Source: Clostridia bacterium (GTDB lineage: Bacteria > Bacillota_A > Clostridia > Peptostreptococcales > Anaerovoracaceae). Taken from it: a stretch of DNA of 7,751 bases. A program made the translations under genes and the position numbers. The notes beneath the pieces were generated by a model. That model ran no database searches and was not told where the DNA came from. It saw only the letters and a list, made by a program, of their open reading frames with translations. How positions within the stretch are numbered: position 1 is the first letter of the stretch; each line of letters opens with the position of its first letter. The stretch spans positions 1-7,751 of the forward strand of contig JAKSSI010000058.1 of the NCBI GenBank assembly GCA_024403175.1, read 5' to 3'. Shown here one piece after another: positions 1-7,174 of the stretch.

Positions 1-1095
1 CTGTGTGCACACGATATTATTTACACCAAGACTGCAAAGTTCCATCATTTCTGCAGGAAGCAGCCAACCCTCACCCATCTTAAGGCCTGTATCAACAAGC
101 TTGGTTTCCTTAGCAAGCTCTATGAGATGCTCGTAGGAAGAGAAAGCAAAGAAGTGTCCGGATTCAGACATAACTTCATTCATCCAATCCTTAAGCTTTT
201 CAAGAAGCTTCTTCATAATCTTCCAAGCCATAATAGACTTTTTATTCATACCGTAAAGCTTATAGTCGTTTACACTGTTGTAAATGCAGTAGTAGCAGAA
301 ATCGAGTACTCCAGGAACAACAGTTTCAGCATTTTCGCTGTGAAGGAATGCTTCCAGACCATTGTTTCCAAGGCTGCTGTACTTAACGTAAATTTCGCCT
401 ACAATGCCGACCCTAGTAACTTCCGGACCTCTTTCAATTGCTTCGAAATCCTTTACAATCTGACGCATGTTTTTCTTAATTTTGCCTACGCCTTGATTGC
501 TCTTTGTAAGTTCAGCTGAAAGCTGATCTATCCACTTTCTAGTTACTTTATCGGTTTCACCCTTATTAACTTCTCTTACAAGGCACTGGTTTCTTAAGGC
601 CATAATTAAATCGCCGTAGAGAATGCATCTAAATGCATCTAAAACAAGCCCAATACTTGTCTTAAAACCAGGCTGCTTTTCAAGCCCAGAGAAGTTTAAA
701 GCAATAACAGAAATCTGAGGCATGCCAATCTTTTCAAGAGCCTTCTTAAGCAGAGATACATAGTTACTTGCTCTGCATCCGCCGCCAGTCTGAACATATA
801 AAAGTGCAGTATGGTCAACATCATATTCACCAGACTGAAGAGCTTCAAGGAACTGCCCAATTACACAAATTGCTGGATAGCAAGAATCGTTATGAACAAA
901 TCTAACGCCCTGATCAATAGCCGATTTGCCTTCGTTTCTAAGCATTTTAACATTGTAGCCATGCTTCTTTAAAATAGCTTCAAGCATTTCAAAATGGATA
1001 GGAAGCATTGAAGGCATCAGTATTGTATGAGTCTTTGCCATTTCTTCGGTAAAGACTGCGGCCTGCTTTTTATTTTCAATAAATTCAGTGTTCAC
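1..1095 (-). CDS. HgdB-like 2-hydroxyacyl-CoA dehydratase-related protein, C-terminal half of the large activase family (3' partial)
   Basis: This frame is open for 365 codons from a GTG at 1095 to the left edge, with no stop, so the C-terminus is missing. The protein resembles the dehydratase-like C-terminal part of the large BadF-type activase proteins. Visible motifs are HTILMPSMLPIHFE (residues 23-36), HNDSCYPAICVIGQ (68-81, Cys72), QTGGGCRASNY (102-112, Cys107), GEIYVKYSSLGNNGLE (233-248) and GEGWLLPAEM (341-350). The window ends after VCTQ, where from memory the family continues with a conserved PFGC segment. Such proteins likely receive electrons from the activase through Fe-S cysteines; the substrate is unknown. 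GTG is chosen because GGAGG lies 9 nt upstream and because residues 11-22 look like the linker of fused relatives. ATG at 1041 (Met19) is the alternative start and has a weaker ribosome site. The gene overlaps the activase gene by 11 nt, suggesting translational coupling. Family is confident; enzymatic role is not. Confidence 0.85.
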   Translation of the reverse strand, partial: MNTEFIENKKQAAVFTEEMAKTHTILMPSMLPIHFEMLEAILKKHGYNVKMLRNEGKSAIDQGVRFVHNDSCYPAICVIGQFLEALQSGEYDVDHTALLYVQTGGGCRASNYVSLLKKALEKIGMPQISVIALNFSGLEKQPGFKTSIGLVLDAFRCILYGDLIMALRNQCLVREVNKGETDKVTRKWIDQLSAELTKSNQGVGKIKKNMRQIVKDFEAIERGPEVTRVGIVGEIYVKYSSLGNNGLEAFLHSENAETVVPGVLDFCYYCIYNSVNDYKLYGMNKKSIMAWKIMKKLLEKLKDWMNEVMSESGHFFAFSSYEHLIELAKETKLVDTGLKMGEGWLLPAEMMELCSLGVNNIVCTQ

Positions 1096-4072
1096 GTTTC
1101 TGTTCCTCCATAGCGCCCATAAGACTTCTGAGTCTTATTCTTGCAGCGCCGAGATTGCTGATTTCATCAATCTTAATCTGAGTATAGAACTTGCCGTTCT
1201 TTTCGAGAATAGCACGTACTTCGTCGGTTGTAATAGCATCTAAGCCACAGCCGAAAGATACAAGCTGTACAAGCTGACAATCATCGTTCATGGAAACATA
1301 CTTTGCTGCATTGTAGAGTCTTGAATGGTATACCCACTGATTGATAACGTTTACTCCTACTGGGCTTACTAAATCTGCCACGCAGTCTTCAGACACAACA
1401 ACAAATCCTAAAGATTCAATAAGCTGGTCTAAGCCCTGGCAAATACCACTGTCAACGTGGTAAGGTCTGCCGCAGAGGATGATAATTTCTTTATTATTTG
1501 CTCTAGCAAATTCAAGAGCCTTTTTACCCTCTTCCTTAACAACTCTCATGTGCTCTTGATAAGCATCAAGACCCTTCTTTACTGCAGCCTTTACAGCAGA
1601 AAGGCTTACACCAAAGTCCTTAAGAGTTTCAGTAAGAGCTTCACTTAATTTATCAGCATTGTTGATAGTAAGATATGGATAAAGGAACTTTGCCTTTGTT
1701 CCAAGTTCGTCAACATTACCGTTTAATACTTCAGAATAATAAGCAACTACTGGACAATTATAGTGATTGTCATTCGCATCCTTTTCATCAATGTTGTATG
1801 TAAGGCACGGATAGAACACTGCATCTACGCCGTCTTCAATAAGACTTAATACATGTCCGTGCATAAGCTTTGCTGGATAGCAAGCTGTATCGGAAGAAAT
1901 TGTGTACTGACCCTTTGCATATAAAATCTTATCAGAGAAGCCTGTCATCTTAACCTTAAATCCAAGTTCCCTAAACACTGTATGCCAAAGTGGTGCTAAT
2001 TCAACCATACCTAAAGACATAGGAAGACCAATAGTATATTTACCCTCGCCTTCATCTTCTTTAAGCTTTAATAATTCTTCTCTCTTAAATCTGTAAAGGT
2101 TAGGAAGAACAGTAGCCTCCTTTGAAGAGCCAACTGCAGCAAGACCTCCCTTGTCGCACTTATTACCACTTACAAACTTTTCATTTCCATAGAAAGTGTT
2201 AATTGTAAGTGGGCAGTGGTTTGTGCAACCCTTACATGTAATAGTCTTAGATGTATGTGTAAATTCTGAGAGTCTTACAGCATCAATGATTGAAGACTCT
2301 TCAAGATTCATATTCTTTGCGAAAAGTGCCGCACCGAATGCGCCCTTAAGGCCTGCAATCTGTGGACGAATAACATTTCCGTTTAATTCAACTTCTAAAG
2401 ATCTTAATACTGCATCATTAAGGAATGTACCGCCCTGAACAACAATGTTTTGTCCAAGTTCTGAAGCATCTCTTACACGAAGCACCTTGTAAAGAGCGTT
2501 CTTTACAATACTCATAGAAAGACCTGCAGAAATATCTTCTACAGAAGCACCTTCCTTTTGAGCCTGCTTAACAGAAGAGTTCATAAATACTGTACATCTA
2601 GAACCAAGATCTACAGGATTCTTTGCCATAAGACCAAGCTTTGCAAAATCGGAAATATCGTAGCCGAGGTTTCTTGCAAAGGTTTCAATAAAGCTTCCGC
2701 AGCCGGATGAACAAGCTTCGTTAAGGATAATAGAATCTATTGAATTATTCTTAACGGATAGACACTTCATATCTTGTCCGCCGATGTCGATAATGAAATC
2801 TACATTTGGATTAAAGAATCTTGCAGCGCTGTAATGAGCCATAGTTTCTACAAGGCCTGCATCAAGATGGAATGCACGCTTAATAAGATCTTCGCCATAA
2901 CCTGTAACTGCAGCACCTGCAATAGTAATTCTTGAATTGCCTACATGTGGAACAAAAGAGTCTTGAATAAGTGAATAGATCTTTGTAAGCTTATCCTTTA
3001 CTACGTCTACTGGATTGCCCATATTATGACCGTAGTATGAATATAAGATTTCACAGTTTTCAGAAATTAAAGTAAGCTTTGTAGTTGTGCTTCCGCAGTC
3101 AATACCAAGATAAGCCTTTCCCTTGTAAGAAGAAATATCTACAAACTTTACGTCTGCCTTCTTGTGGCGTTCTAAGAACTTTGCATATTCTTCTTCATTT
3201 TCAAATAAAGCCTTCTTGCCTACAATCTTAGGCTGCTCTTTTGCAGCATTTTCAAGAGCAGAAATAAATGCATCGTATTCGAATTCAGCATGCTGATTCT
3301 TACCGTAAATTGCAGCACCAATAGCTACAGAGAATCTTGCATATTCAGGGAAAACAGCGTCTTCGTCTGAAAGCTTTAAACTTTCCTTAAATCTATTTCT
3401 GAGGCCCTTGCAGTAGTAGAGAGGTCCACCGAGGAACATAACATGTCCTTCAATTTTTCTGCCCTGAGCAAGGCCTGCAACAGTCTGATCTACTACAGCC
3501 TGGAAAACGGATGCTGCAATATCTTCCTTCTTTGCACCCTGGTTTAAGAGAGGCTGAATATCAGACTTTGCGAATACACCGCATCTTGAAGCTATAGGAT
3601 AAATTCTTTCTGCTCTTAAGGACATTTCATCCATTTCATCTGTGCTTACAGAAAGAAGTGTTGCCATCTGATCAATGAAAGCACCTGTACCACCAGCACA
3701 AGAGCCGTTCATTCTTTCATCAAGTCCGCCTTTAAAGAAGATAATCTTTGCATCTTCGCCGCCAAGTTCTACAACAGCATCTGTCTTTGGGTCGAGCTCT
3801 TTTACTGCACAAGAAGTTGCATATACTTCCTGAACAAATGGAACATTTGCAGCTTTCGCAAGGCCAAGGCCTGCAGAACCAGAAATGGCAGCACAAAATG
3901 GCTGACCCTCTAAGAATTCTTTTGCATCAGTAATTAATTCAACAGCTTTTGCTCTTACCTGAGAATAATGTCTTTCGTATCTTTCCCAAACTTTTTTGCC
4001 ATCTTTTAAGATAACCAGTTTGGCAGTTGTGGAACCTATATCAAGTCCTACAAGTGTTTGATTTTCGTTCAT
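1085..4072 (-). CDS. Tandem BadF/BadG/HgdC-type acyl-CoA dehydratase activase with DUF2229-type region
   Basis: This is a 995-residue predicted cytoplasmic, ATP-dependent Fe-S electron donor (activase) for 2-hydroxyacyl-CoA dehydratase-like proteins. The first ASKHA domain (about 5-257) has the phosphate loop DIGSTTAK (11-18), LGGEDAK (103-109), NGSCAGGTG (122-130) and SRCGVFAKSD (162-171). The second (about 320-585) has DCGSTTTK (325-332), IGGQDMK (430-436), NEACSSGCGSF (451-461) and SRCTVF (491-496). The cysteine pairs C125/C164 and C454/C493 are each 39 apart, as in HgdC (C127/C166), where a homodimer shares one [4Fe-4S] cluster. Next come C613-x2-C616-x3-C620 with C638, a DUF2229-like region (about 679-800, Cys731 in ACYPAK), and a tail with GRPYHVD (868-874) and SFGCGLD (939-945). 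ATG follows GAGG at a suitable distance, 13 nt after the EAL gene. Many relatives, as I recall, continue into the dehydratase part in one chain; here a TGA ends the gene and a GTG gene overlaps. Substrate and true partner are unknown. Confidence 0.93.
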   Translation of the reverse strand: MNENQTLVGLDIGSTTAKLVILKDGKKVWERYERHYSQVRAKAVELITDAKEFLEGQPFCAAISGSAGLGLAKAANVPFVQEVYATSCAVKELDPKTDAVVELGGEDAKIIFFKGGLDERMNGSCAGGTGAFIDQMATLLSVSTDEMDEMSLRAERIYPIASRCGVFAKSDIQPLLNQGAKKEDIAASVFQAVVDQTVAGLAQGRKIEGHVMFLGGPLYYCKGLRNRFKESLKLSDEDAVFPEYARFSVAIGAAIYGKNQHAEFEYDAFISALENAAKEQPKIVGKKALFENEEEYAKFLERHKKADVKFVDISSYKGKAYLGIDCGSTTTKLTLISENCEILYSYYGHNMGNPVDVVKDKLTKIYSLIQDSFVPHVGNSRITIAGAAVTGYGEDLIKRAFHLDAGLVETMAHYSAARFFNPNVDFIIDIGGQDMKCLSVKNNSIDSIILNEACSSGCGSFIETFARNLGYDISDFAKLGLMAKNPVDLGSRCTVFMNSSVKQAQKEGASVEDISAGLSMSIVKNALYKVLRVRDASELGQNIVVQGGTFLNDAVLRSLEVELNGNVIRPQIAGLKGAFGAALFAKNMNLEESSIIDAVRLSEFTHTSKTITCKGCTNHCPLTINTFYGNEKFVSGNKCDKGGLAAVGSSKEATVLPNLYRFKREELLKLKEDEGEGKYTIGLPMSLGMVELAPLWHTVFRELGFKVKMTGFSDKILYAKGQYTISSDTACYPAKLMHGHVLSLIEDGVDAVFYPCLTYNIDEKDANDNHYNCPVVAYYSEVLNGNVDELGTKAKFLYPYLTINNADKLSEALTETLKDFGVSLSAVKAAVKKGLDAYQEHMRVVKEEGKKALEFARANNKEIIILCGRPYHVDSGICQGLDQLIESLGFVVVSEDCVADLVSPVGVNVINQWVYHSRLYNAAKYVSMNDDCQLVQLVSFGCGLDAITTDEVRAILEKNGKFYTQIKIDEISNLGAARIRLRSLMGAMEEQKREH
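1104..1109 (-). promoter_or_regulatory. Ribosome binding site for the GTG start at 1095
   Basis: The minus strand reads GGAGGA here, inside the last codons of the activase gene, with 9 nt between GGAGG and the GTG. This is the best Shine-Dalgarno match of the four junctions. It decides the start: the frame upstream of the GTG soon reaches a TAA and offers no ATG. The same bases also encode Met-Glu-Glu of the upstream protein, so a chance match is possible. Confidence 0.7.
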
Positions 4073-4081
4073 ATCTCTTTT

Positions 4082-4087
4082 CCCTCT
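4082..4087 (-). promoter_or_regulatory. Ribosome binding site for the activase gene
   Basis: The minus strand reads AGAGGG, overlapping the TAG stop of the EAL gene, about 9 nt before the ATG at 4072. It supports that start. The overlap with the upstream stop means both genes share one message unless a promoter lies inside the EAL gene. Confidence 0.6.
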
Positions 4088-6011
4088 ATTGATTGGTTTT
4101 CAGGAATTTTACAAATTGCGTTTTAGGCATTGGAGGAGATAAATAGTACCCCTGAATGTAGTCAACGCCGCAAGCTTCAAGTTCTTCAAGCATTTCTTTT
4201 GTTTCTACACCCTCTGCTACAATCTCAACATCTAAGCCCTTAAGCATGTGAACAACCTCATTAACTACACTGCTAATTCTCGGTTGATCAATGTCCTGAA
4301 TAAAGCTTTTATCTATTTTTACTATTGAAAGTGGCAAGTCTACAAGACGTCTTGTATTTGAATAACCTGTACCATAATCATCTAAGCAAACCCTAATACC
4401 GCCTTCGTTAAGCCTATTAAGTGTTTTAATAAGAATTTCTGAATTTGCCATCATGGCAGTTTCAGTAATTTCGACACGAATTTTTTCTCTTGGAACTCTT
4501 CGTGAATCTATTTGTTCAAATATCTGTTCAGCAAGTCTTTCTTGCATACACTGAACCGCTGAAAGATTTACCTCAATGTATTCGAGGCCTAAGTTCTTGT
4601 ATTCATCACTAGCAATAAACTTGCATACTGAATCAATTACAAAATCCCAAATCTTATTAATGTAACCATTATTCTCTGCGGCAGGAATAAATACCGACGG
4701 AGAAATAAATCCAAATTCAGGATCTCTTAACCTAAGCAATGCTTCGGCTGAAACATATTTCTTCTGCTTAATGTCATAGATAGGCTGATAGTAAACCTCA
4801 AACCTTTTGCTATCCAAAGCATCAATTATGATACGTTCCATCTTTATCTGCATACTGAAAGTCTTTTCGGAAAGAATATCAGCTGCATATACCAGTTTTT
4901 CATCATAAGAACTAATAATAAATGACTTTGCAAAACGAAGGAATGTCTTTGCATCTGGAATATCGTATGGAAGTCTTACAATGCAAACCGATGTACGAGG
5001 ACGAATTTCAATATTGTTAACTACCTGAGAAGAATTGAAATGTCTGGTAATCATTGAAATTGCACGTTCTGCCTTGCGTTCTTTTCTTTCGTCGAACACA
5101 ACTATAAAACGACCTCTATTTACATAATACATATCGGCAGAAAGCTTTAATCTTTTATTCAATTCGAAAAGATACTTAGCTACTTCCTTTTTAAATCCTA
5201 CGTTGGATTCATAGTCTAAAACATCACTGACAGAGTCATAGTTTAAAACTGTTATCAATGCAACGATAACAGGTTTTCCATTCTGGAAAGTTCTTATAAT
5301 TGAACGTTCATATGCATTAGGATTTCCAAGCCCTGTACTAGGATCAATATCTTCTTCTGGTCTGTGAATGTTCATATAAACAAACACAAGCGCAAGTGAA
5401 TAGCAGAATAATTCAATAACAATATTCGGATAATAAAATTCAAATATTGTTGCGGCGATTATAAATGGGAATGGTGCAAAAAGAACCATCATCCAATTAT
5501 TGGAGAACAGGCGTCTATACTGAACCATATATGCCATACCCATAATTAGATACAATACGCCAACGGCATAAGTTATAAAAAACCATGGGCCGCGTGTATA
5601 AACTCCGTATTCGCTAATGTAAAAAATATTATCATTCCTTACAGCGCACACAGAGAAAACTATTGCAAATAAAGTGGATGGAGCAAACAGAATAATAGAT
5701 GATAATGATCCCCTTTTTATCTTGTACCATGTATCTGTAAGGGTTATCAAATAGTACAGATAAAACTGCGCAGTAAGAGTATGCAAAAATAAATATCCCG
5801 CATGAAACAGATATTTTTGCACTTCATTTCCCGGACCCATATTGTCAAAGGTAATTGCACCAATACCGCATAAGGCGGTTACAAATACCTCGGCTACGGT
5901 CAAAAGGAACGCAGTATTACCGCGTACAGCATTGATCTTCTTAATAAAAGCAGAGACAAGAATTAAGAAAAGAATTGCCGCAGCAGCGTAATTGAAATAA
6001 GGAATTTTCAT
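4086..6011 (-). CDS. Membrane c-di-GMP phosphodiesterase: seven-helix sensor region, degenerate GGDEF, EAL
   Basis: This 641-residue membrane protein should hydrolyse cyclic di-GMP to pGpG on the cytoplasmic side. About seven hydrophobic segments fill residues 8-213 (roughly 8-23, 34-53, 67-91, 103-123, 143-163, 172-192, 197-213). A GGDEF-like domain (about 222-375) starts with DPSTGLGN, but the signature position reads NRGRF (298-302), so it should not make c-di-GMP. It may bind GTP, as some degenerate GGDEF domains do. The EAL domain (about 390-635) keeps all the catalytic residues I can align to RocR: E423 (EALL), N482, E514 (EITET), D544 and D545 (DDYGTGYSN), K565 (KID), E600 (AEGVET) and Q620. 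Spacings between them match RocR within one residue. The start overlaps the stop of the GGDEF gene by one base (TAATG) with only a weak ribosome site, pointing to coupled translation. The signal sensed by the membrane region is unknown. Confidence 0.93.
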   Translation of the reverse strand: MKIPYFNYAAAAILFLILVSAFIKKINAVRGNTAFLLTVAEVFVTALCGIGAITFDNMGPGNEVQKYLFHAGYLFLHTLTAQFYLYYLITLTDTWYKIKRGSLSSIILFAPSTLFAIVFSVCAVRNDNIFYISEYGVYTRGPWFFITYAVGVLYLIMGMAYMVQYRRLFSNNWMMVLFAPFPFIIAATIFEFYYPNIVIELFCYSLALVFVYMNIHRPEEDIDPSTGLGNPNAYERSIIRTFQNGKPVIVALITVLNYDSVSDVLDYESNVGFKKEVAKYLFELNKRLKLSADMYYVNRGRFIVVFDERKERKAERAISMITRHFNSSQVVNNIEIRPRTSVCIVRLPYDIPDAKTFLRFAKSFIISSYDEKLVYAADILSEKTFSMQIKMERIIIDALDSKRFEVYYQPIYDIKQKKYVSAEALLRLRDPEFGFISPSVFIPAAENNGYINKIWDFVIDSVCKFIASDEYKNLGLEYIEVNLSAVQCMQERLAEQIFEQIDSRRVPREKIRVEITETAMMANSEILIKTLNRLNEGGIRVCLDDYGTGYSNTRRLVDLPLSIVKIDKSFIQDIDQPRISSVVNEVVHMLKGLDVEIVAEGVETKEMLEELEACGVDYIQGYYLSPPMPKTQFVKFLKTNQ

Positions 6012-7135
6012 TATCTTTCCATTTCTTCTTTATTTCTGTACATTGCTTCATCTGCCGCATTGATTACATCTTGAAGAGTATCAAATGTAGGGCCAGAAAT
6101 TGCATAGCCAATAGCAGCGCCTGGTTCATAAGGAAGTCTATCTGCCGCCTCTATTATTCTTTGCTGTGCAAGATCAAGTTCTACAGAAGCCTTAATCTCT
6201 GGAGTATCAATGTATACTATTACAAACTCATCGCCACCAATACGATATATGTTTTTCGCATTAGTAAGACAATTAAGTAGTGATGACGAAACTAAAGATA
6301 TGTATTGGTCTCCTTCATGGTGACCATAGTTATTATTTACTTTTCTTAAATTGTTAATGTCGCAAAATGCAAATAGGAAGCGGCGATCAGGATTTTCCTT
6401 GTAAATCGCTTCATACTTTGCAAGATCTTCTTCGTAGCTTCTTCTTGAGCCCATACCTGTTAAAGCGTCAATCAAAATTTTGGATTCCATAACTCGGGTC
6501 GGATTTTCCAAAGAGAAGAAGAATGCAACAGTAACGATTGTGATTGCACCGCCTGTAAACAGAATATCTCTTCTTACAGCCTGAATTCCTTCAATAAGGA
6601 GCAGAAGAATTACTACAGGGATTAATACTTTTGAAATAGTCTCTCTCATTTTATGTCTGTTTATAAAAAGTGTAACGAGAGCAACTATAAAGTAAACTGC
6701 ACCCAGAACATATCCTACATAAGCAGGCACTCCAGTACTAAGATAAGTTCCATTGCATTCCACGTATTCAATCTTCATAAATGGAATTGCAATAAAGTAT
6801 AAAATAGGTATTATAAAACCTCTTTTATGAACCTTACTTGAGTGTTCTGGATAACAACGGTCTACTACATATTGGCAAATTTCTCTTGCAAATAGCAGCG
6901 CCGATATATAGAAAATAGCATGACAAATAAGGTTGATAATATCTGGAACCTTATCGATGTTATTTACTGTCAAAATTGTAATGATATCAAAAACAATATG
7001 AACAAAAGCTAAATAAGTAAGCCTCATAAAAGACTTTTGCTCAGATCCTAGTGAGTAGCTTTTAGCTGTAAACACCAAGAAAATTAGTATTATGAGGCAA
7101 ACCGCCTCTTCTCTTAAAATTAGTACAGGATACAT
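6011..7135 (-). CDS. Membrane diguanylate cyclase: seven-helix sensor region and intact GGDEF domain
   Basis: This 374-residue protein should make cyclic di-GMP from two GTP at the inner face of the membrane. About seven hydrophobic segments (roughly 9-25, 38-58, 64-86, 107-121, 137-159, 168-187, 191-208) precede a short linker and a GGDEF domain (about 218-374). The domain begins with DALTGMGSR (223-231). It has the metal and guanine region CDINNLRKVNN (258-268) and GHHEGDQ (271-277), an intact GGDEF at 300-304, and a final DEAMYRNK (362-369). The product-inhibition site RxxD, expected nine residues before GGDEF, is absent: positions 291-294 read TNAK. The ATG follows GGTGA with a 6-nt spacer, 25 nt after the transporter stop. 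The gene ends in TAATG, shared with the EAL gene, so cyclase and phosphodiesterase are probably made together. No PAS, GAF or other named sensor domain is recognised; the ligand is unknown. Confidence 0.93.
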   Translation of the reverse strand: MYPVLILREEAVCLIILIFLVFTAKSYSLGSEQKSFMRLTYLAFVHIVFDIITILTVNNIDKVPDIINLICHAIFYISALLFAREICQYVVDRCYPEHSSKVHKRGFIIPILYFIAIPFMKIEYVECNGTYLSTGVPAYVGYVLGAVYFIVALVTLFINRHKMRETISKVLIPVVILLLLIEGIQAVRRDILFTGGAITIVTVAFFFSLENPTRVMESKILIDALTGMGSRRSYEEDLAKYEAIYKENPDRRFLFAFCDINNLRKVNNNYGHHEGDQYISLVSSSLLNCLTNAKNIYRIGGDEFVIVYIDTPEIKASVELDLAQQRIIEAADRLPYEPGAAIGYAISGPTFDTLQDVINAADEAMYRNKEEMER

Positions 7136-7141
7136 TTTCCG

Positions 7142-7146
7142 TCACC
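7142..7146 (-). promoter_or_regulatory. Ribosome binding site for the GGDEF gene
   Basis: The minus strand reads GGTGA, part of the extended Shine-Dalgarno consensus, 6 nt before the ATG at 7135. It supports this start. It lies within the second copy of the short direct repeat in this 25-nt gap. Confidence 0.5.
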
Positions 7147-7174
7147 AAAATGAATTAACCTTACCAAAATGAAT
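7144..7174. repeat. Short direct repeat, two 12-bp copies
   Basis: ACCAAAATGAAT (plus strand) occurs at 7144-7155 and again at 7163-7174, a 19-bp period with 7 bp between copies. The right copy includes the last codons and part of the stop of the transporter gene; the left copy lies in the gap before the GGDEF gene. It looks like a small local duplication of the gene tail. No inverted symmetry suggestive of an operator or terminator is seen. Confidence 0.6.

Noticed and set aside
127..519. Plus-strand 130-codon open frame
   Set aside because: It lies wholly antisense to the HgdB-like gene, whose minus-strand frame carries clear family motifs; no recognisable protein or ribosome site.
622..641. 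Perfect tandem duplication of AATGCATCTA
   Set aside because: Only two copies, inside a coding region whose reading frame and family-like residues continue normally on both sides, so chance is the simplest explanation.
1085..1100. Programmed ribosomal frameshift joining the two activase pieces
   Set aside because: The required shift is +1 and no recognised slippery sequence or strong downstream hairpin was seen, while a good ribosome site precedes the GTG.
1457..2438. Plus-strand open frames at 1457-1648 and 2196-2438
   Set aside because: Antisense shadows of the activase gene, short and of unlike composition to real proteins.
3748..3933. Plus-strand 61-codon open frame rich in Leu, Gln and His
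   Set aside because: Antisense shadow of the first activase domain; its composition mirrors the opposite strand's codons.
4073..4085. Terminator, promoter or c-di-GMP riboswitch between the EAL and activase genes
   Set aside because: The gap is only 13 nt and is filled by the ribosome binding site.
6071..6280. Plus-strand 69-codon open frame
   Set aside because: Antisense to the conserved GGDEF domain; no independent support.
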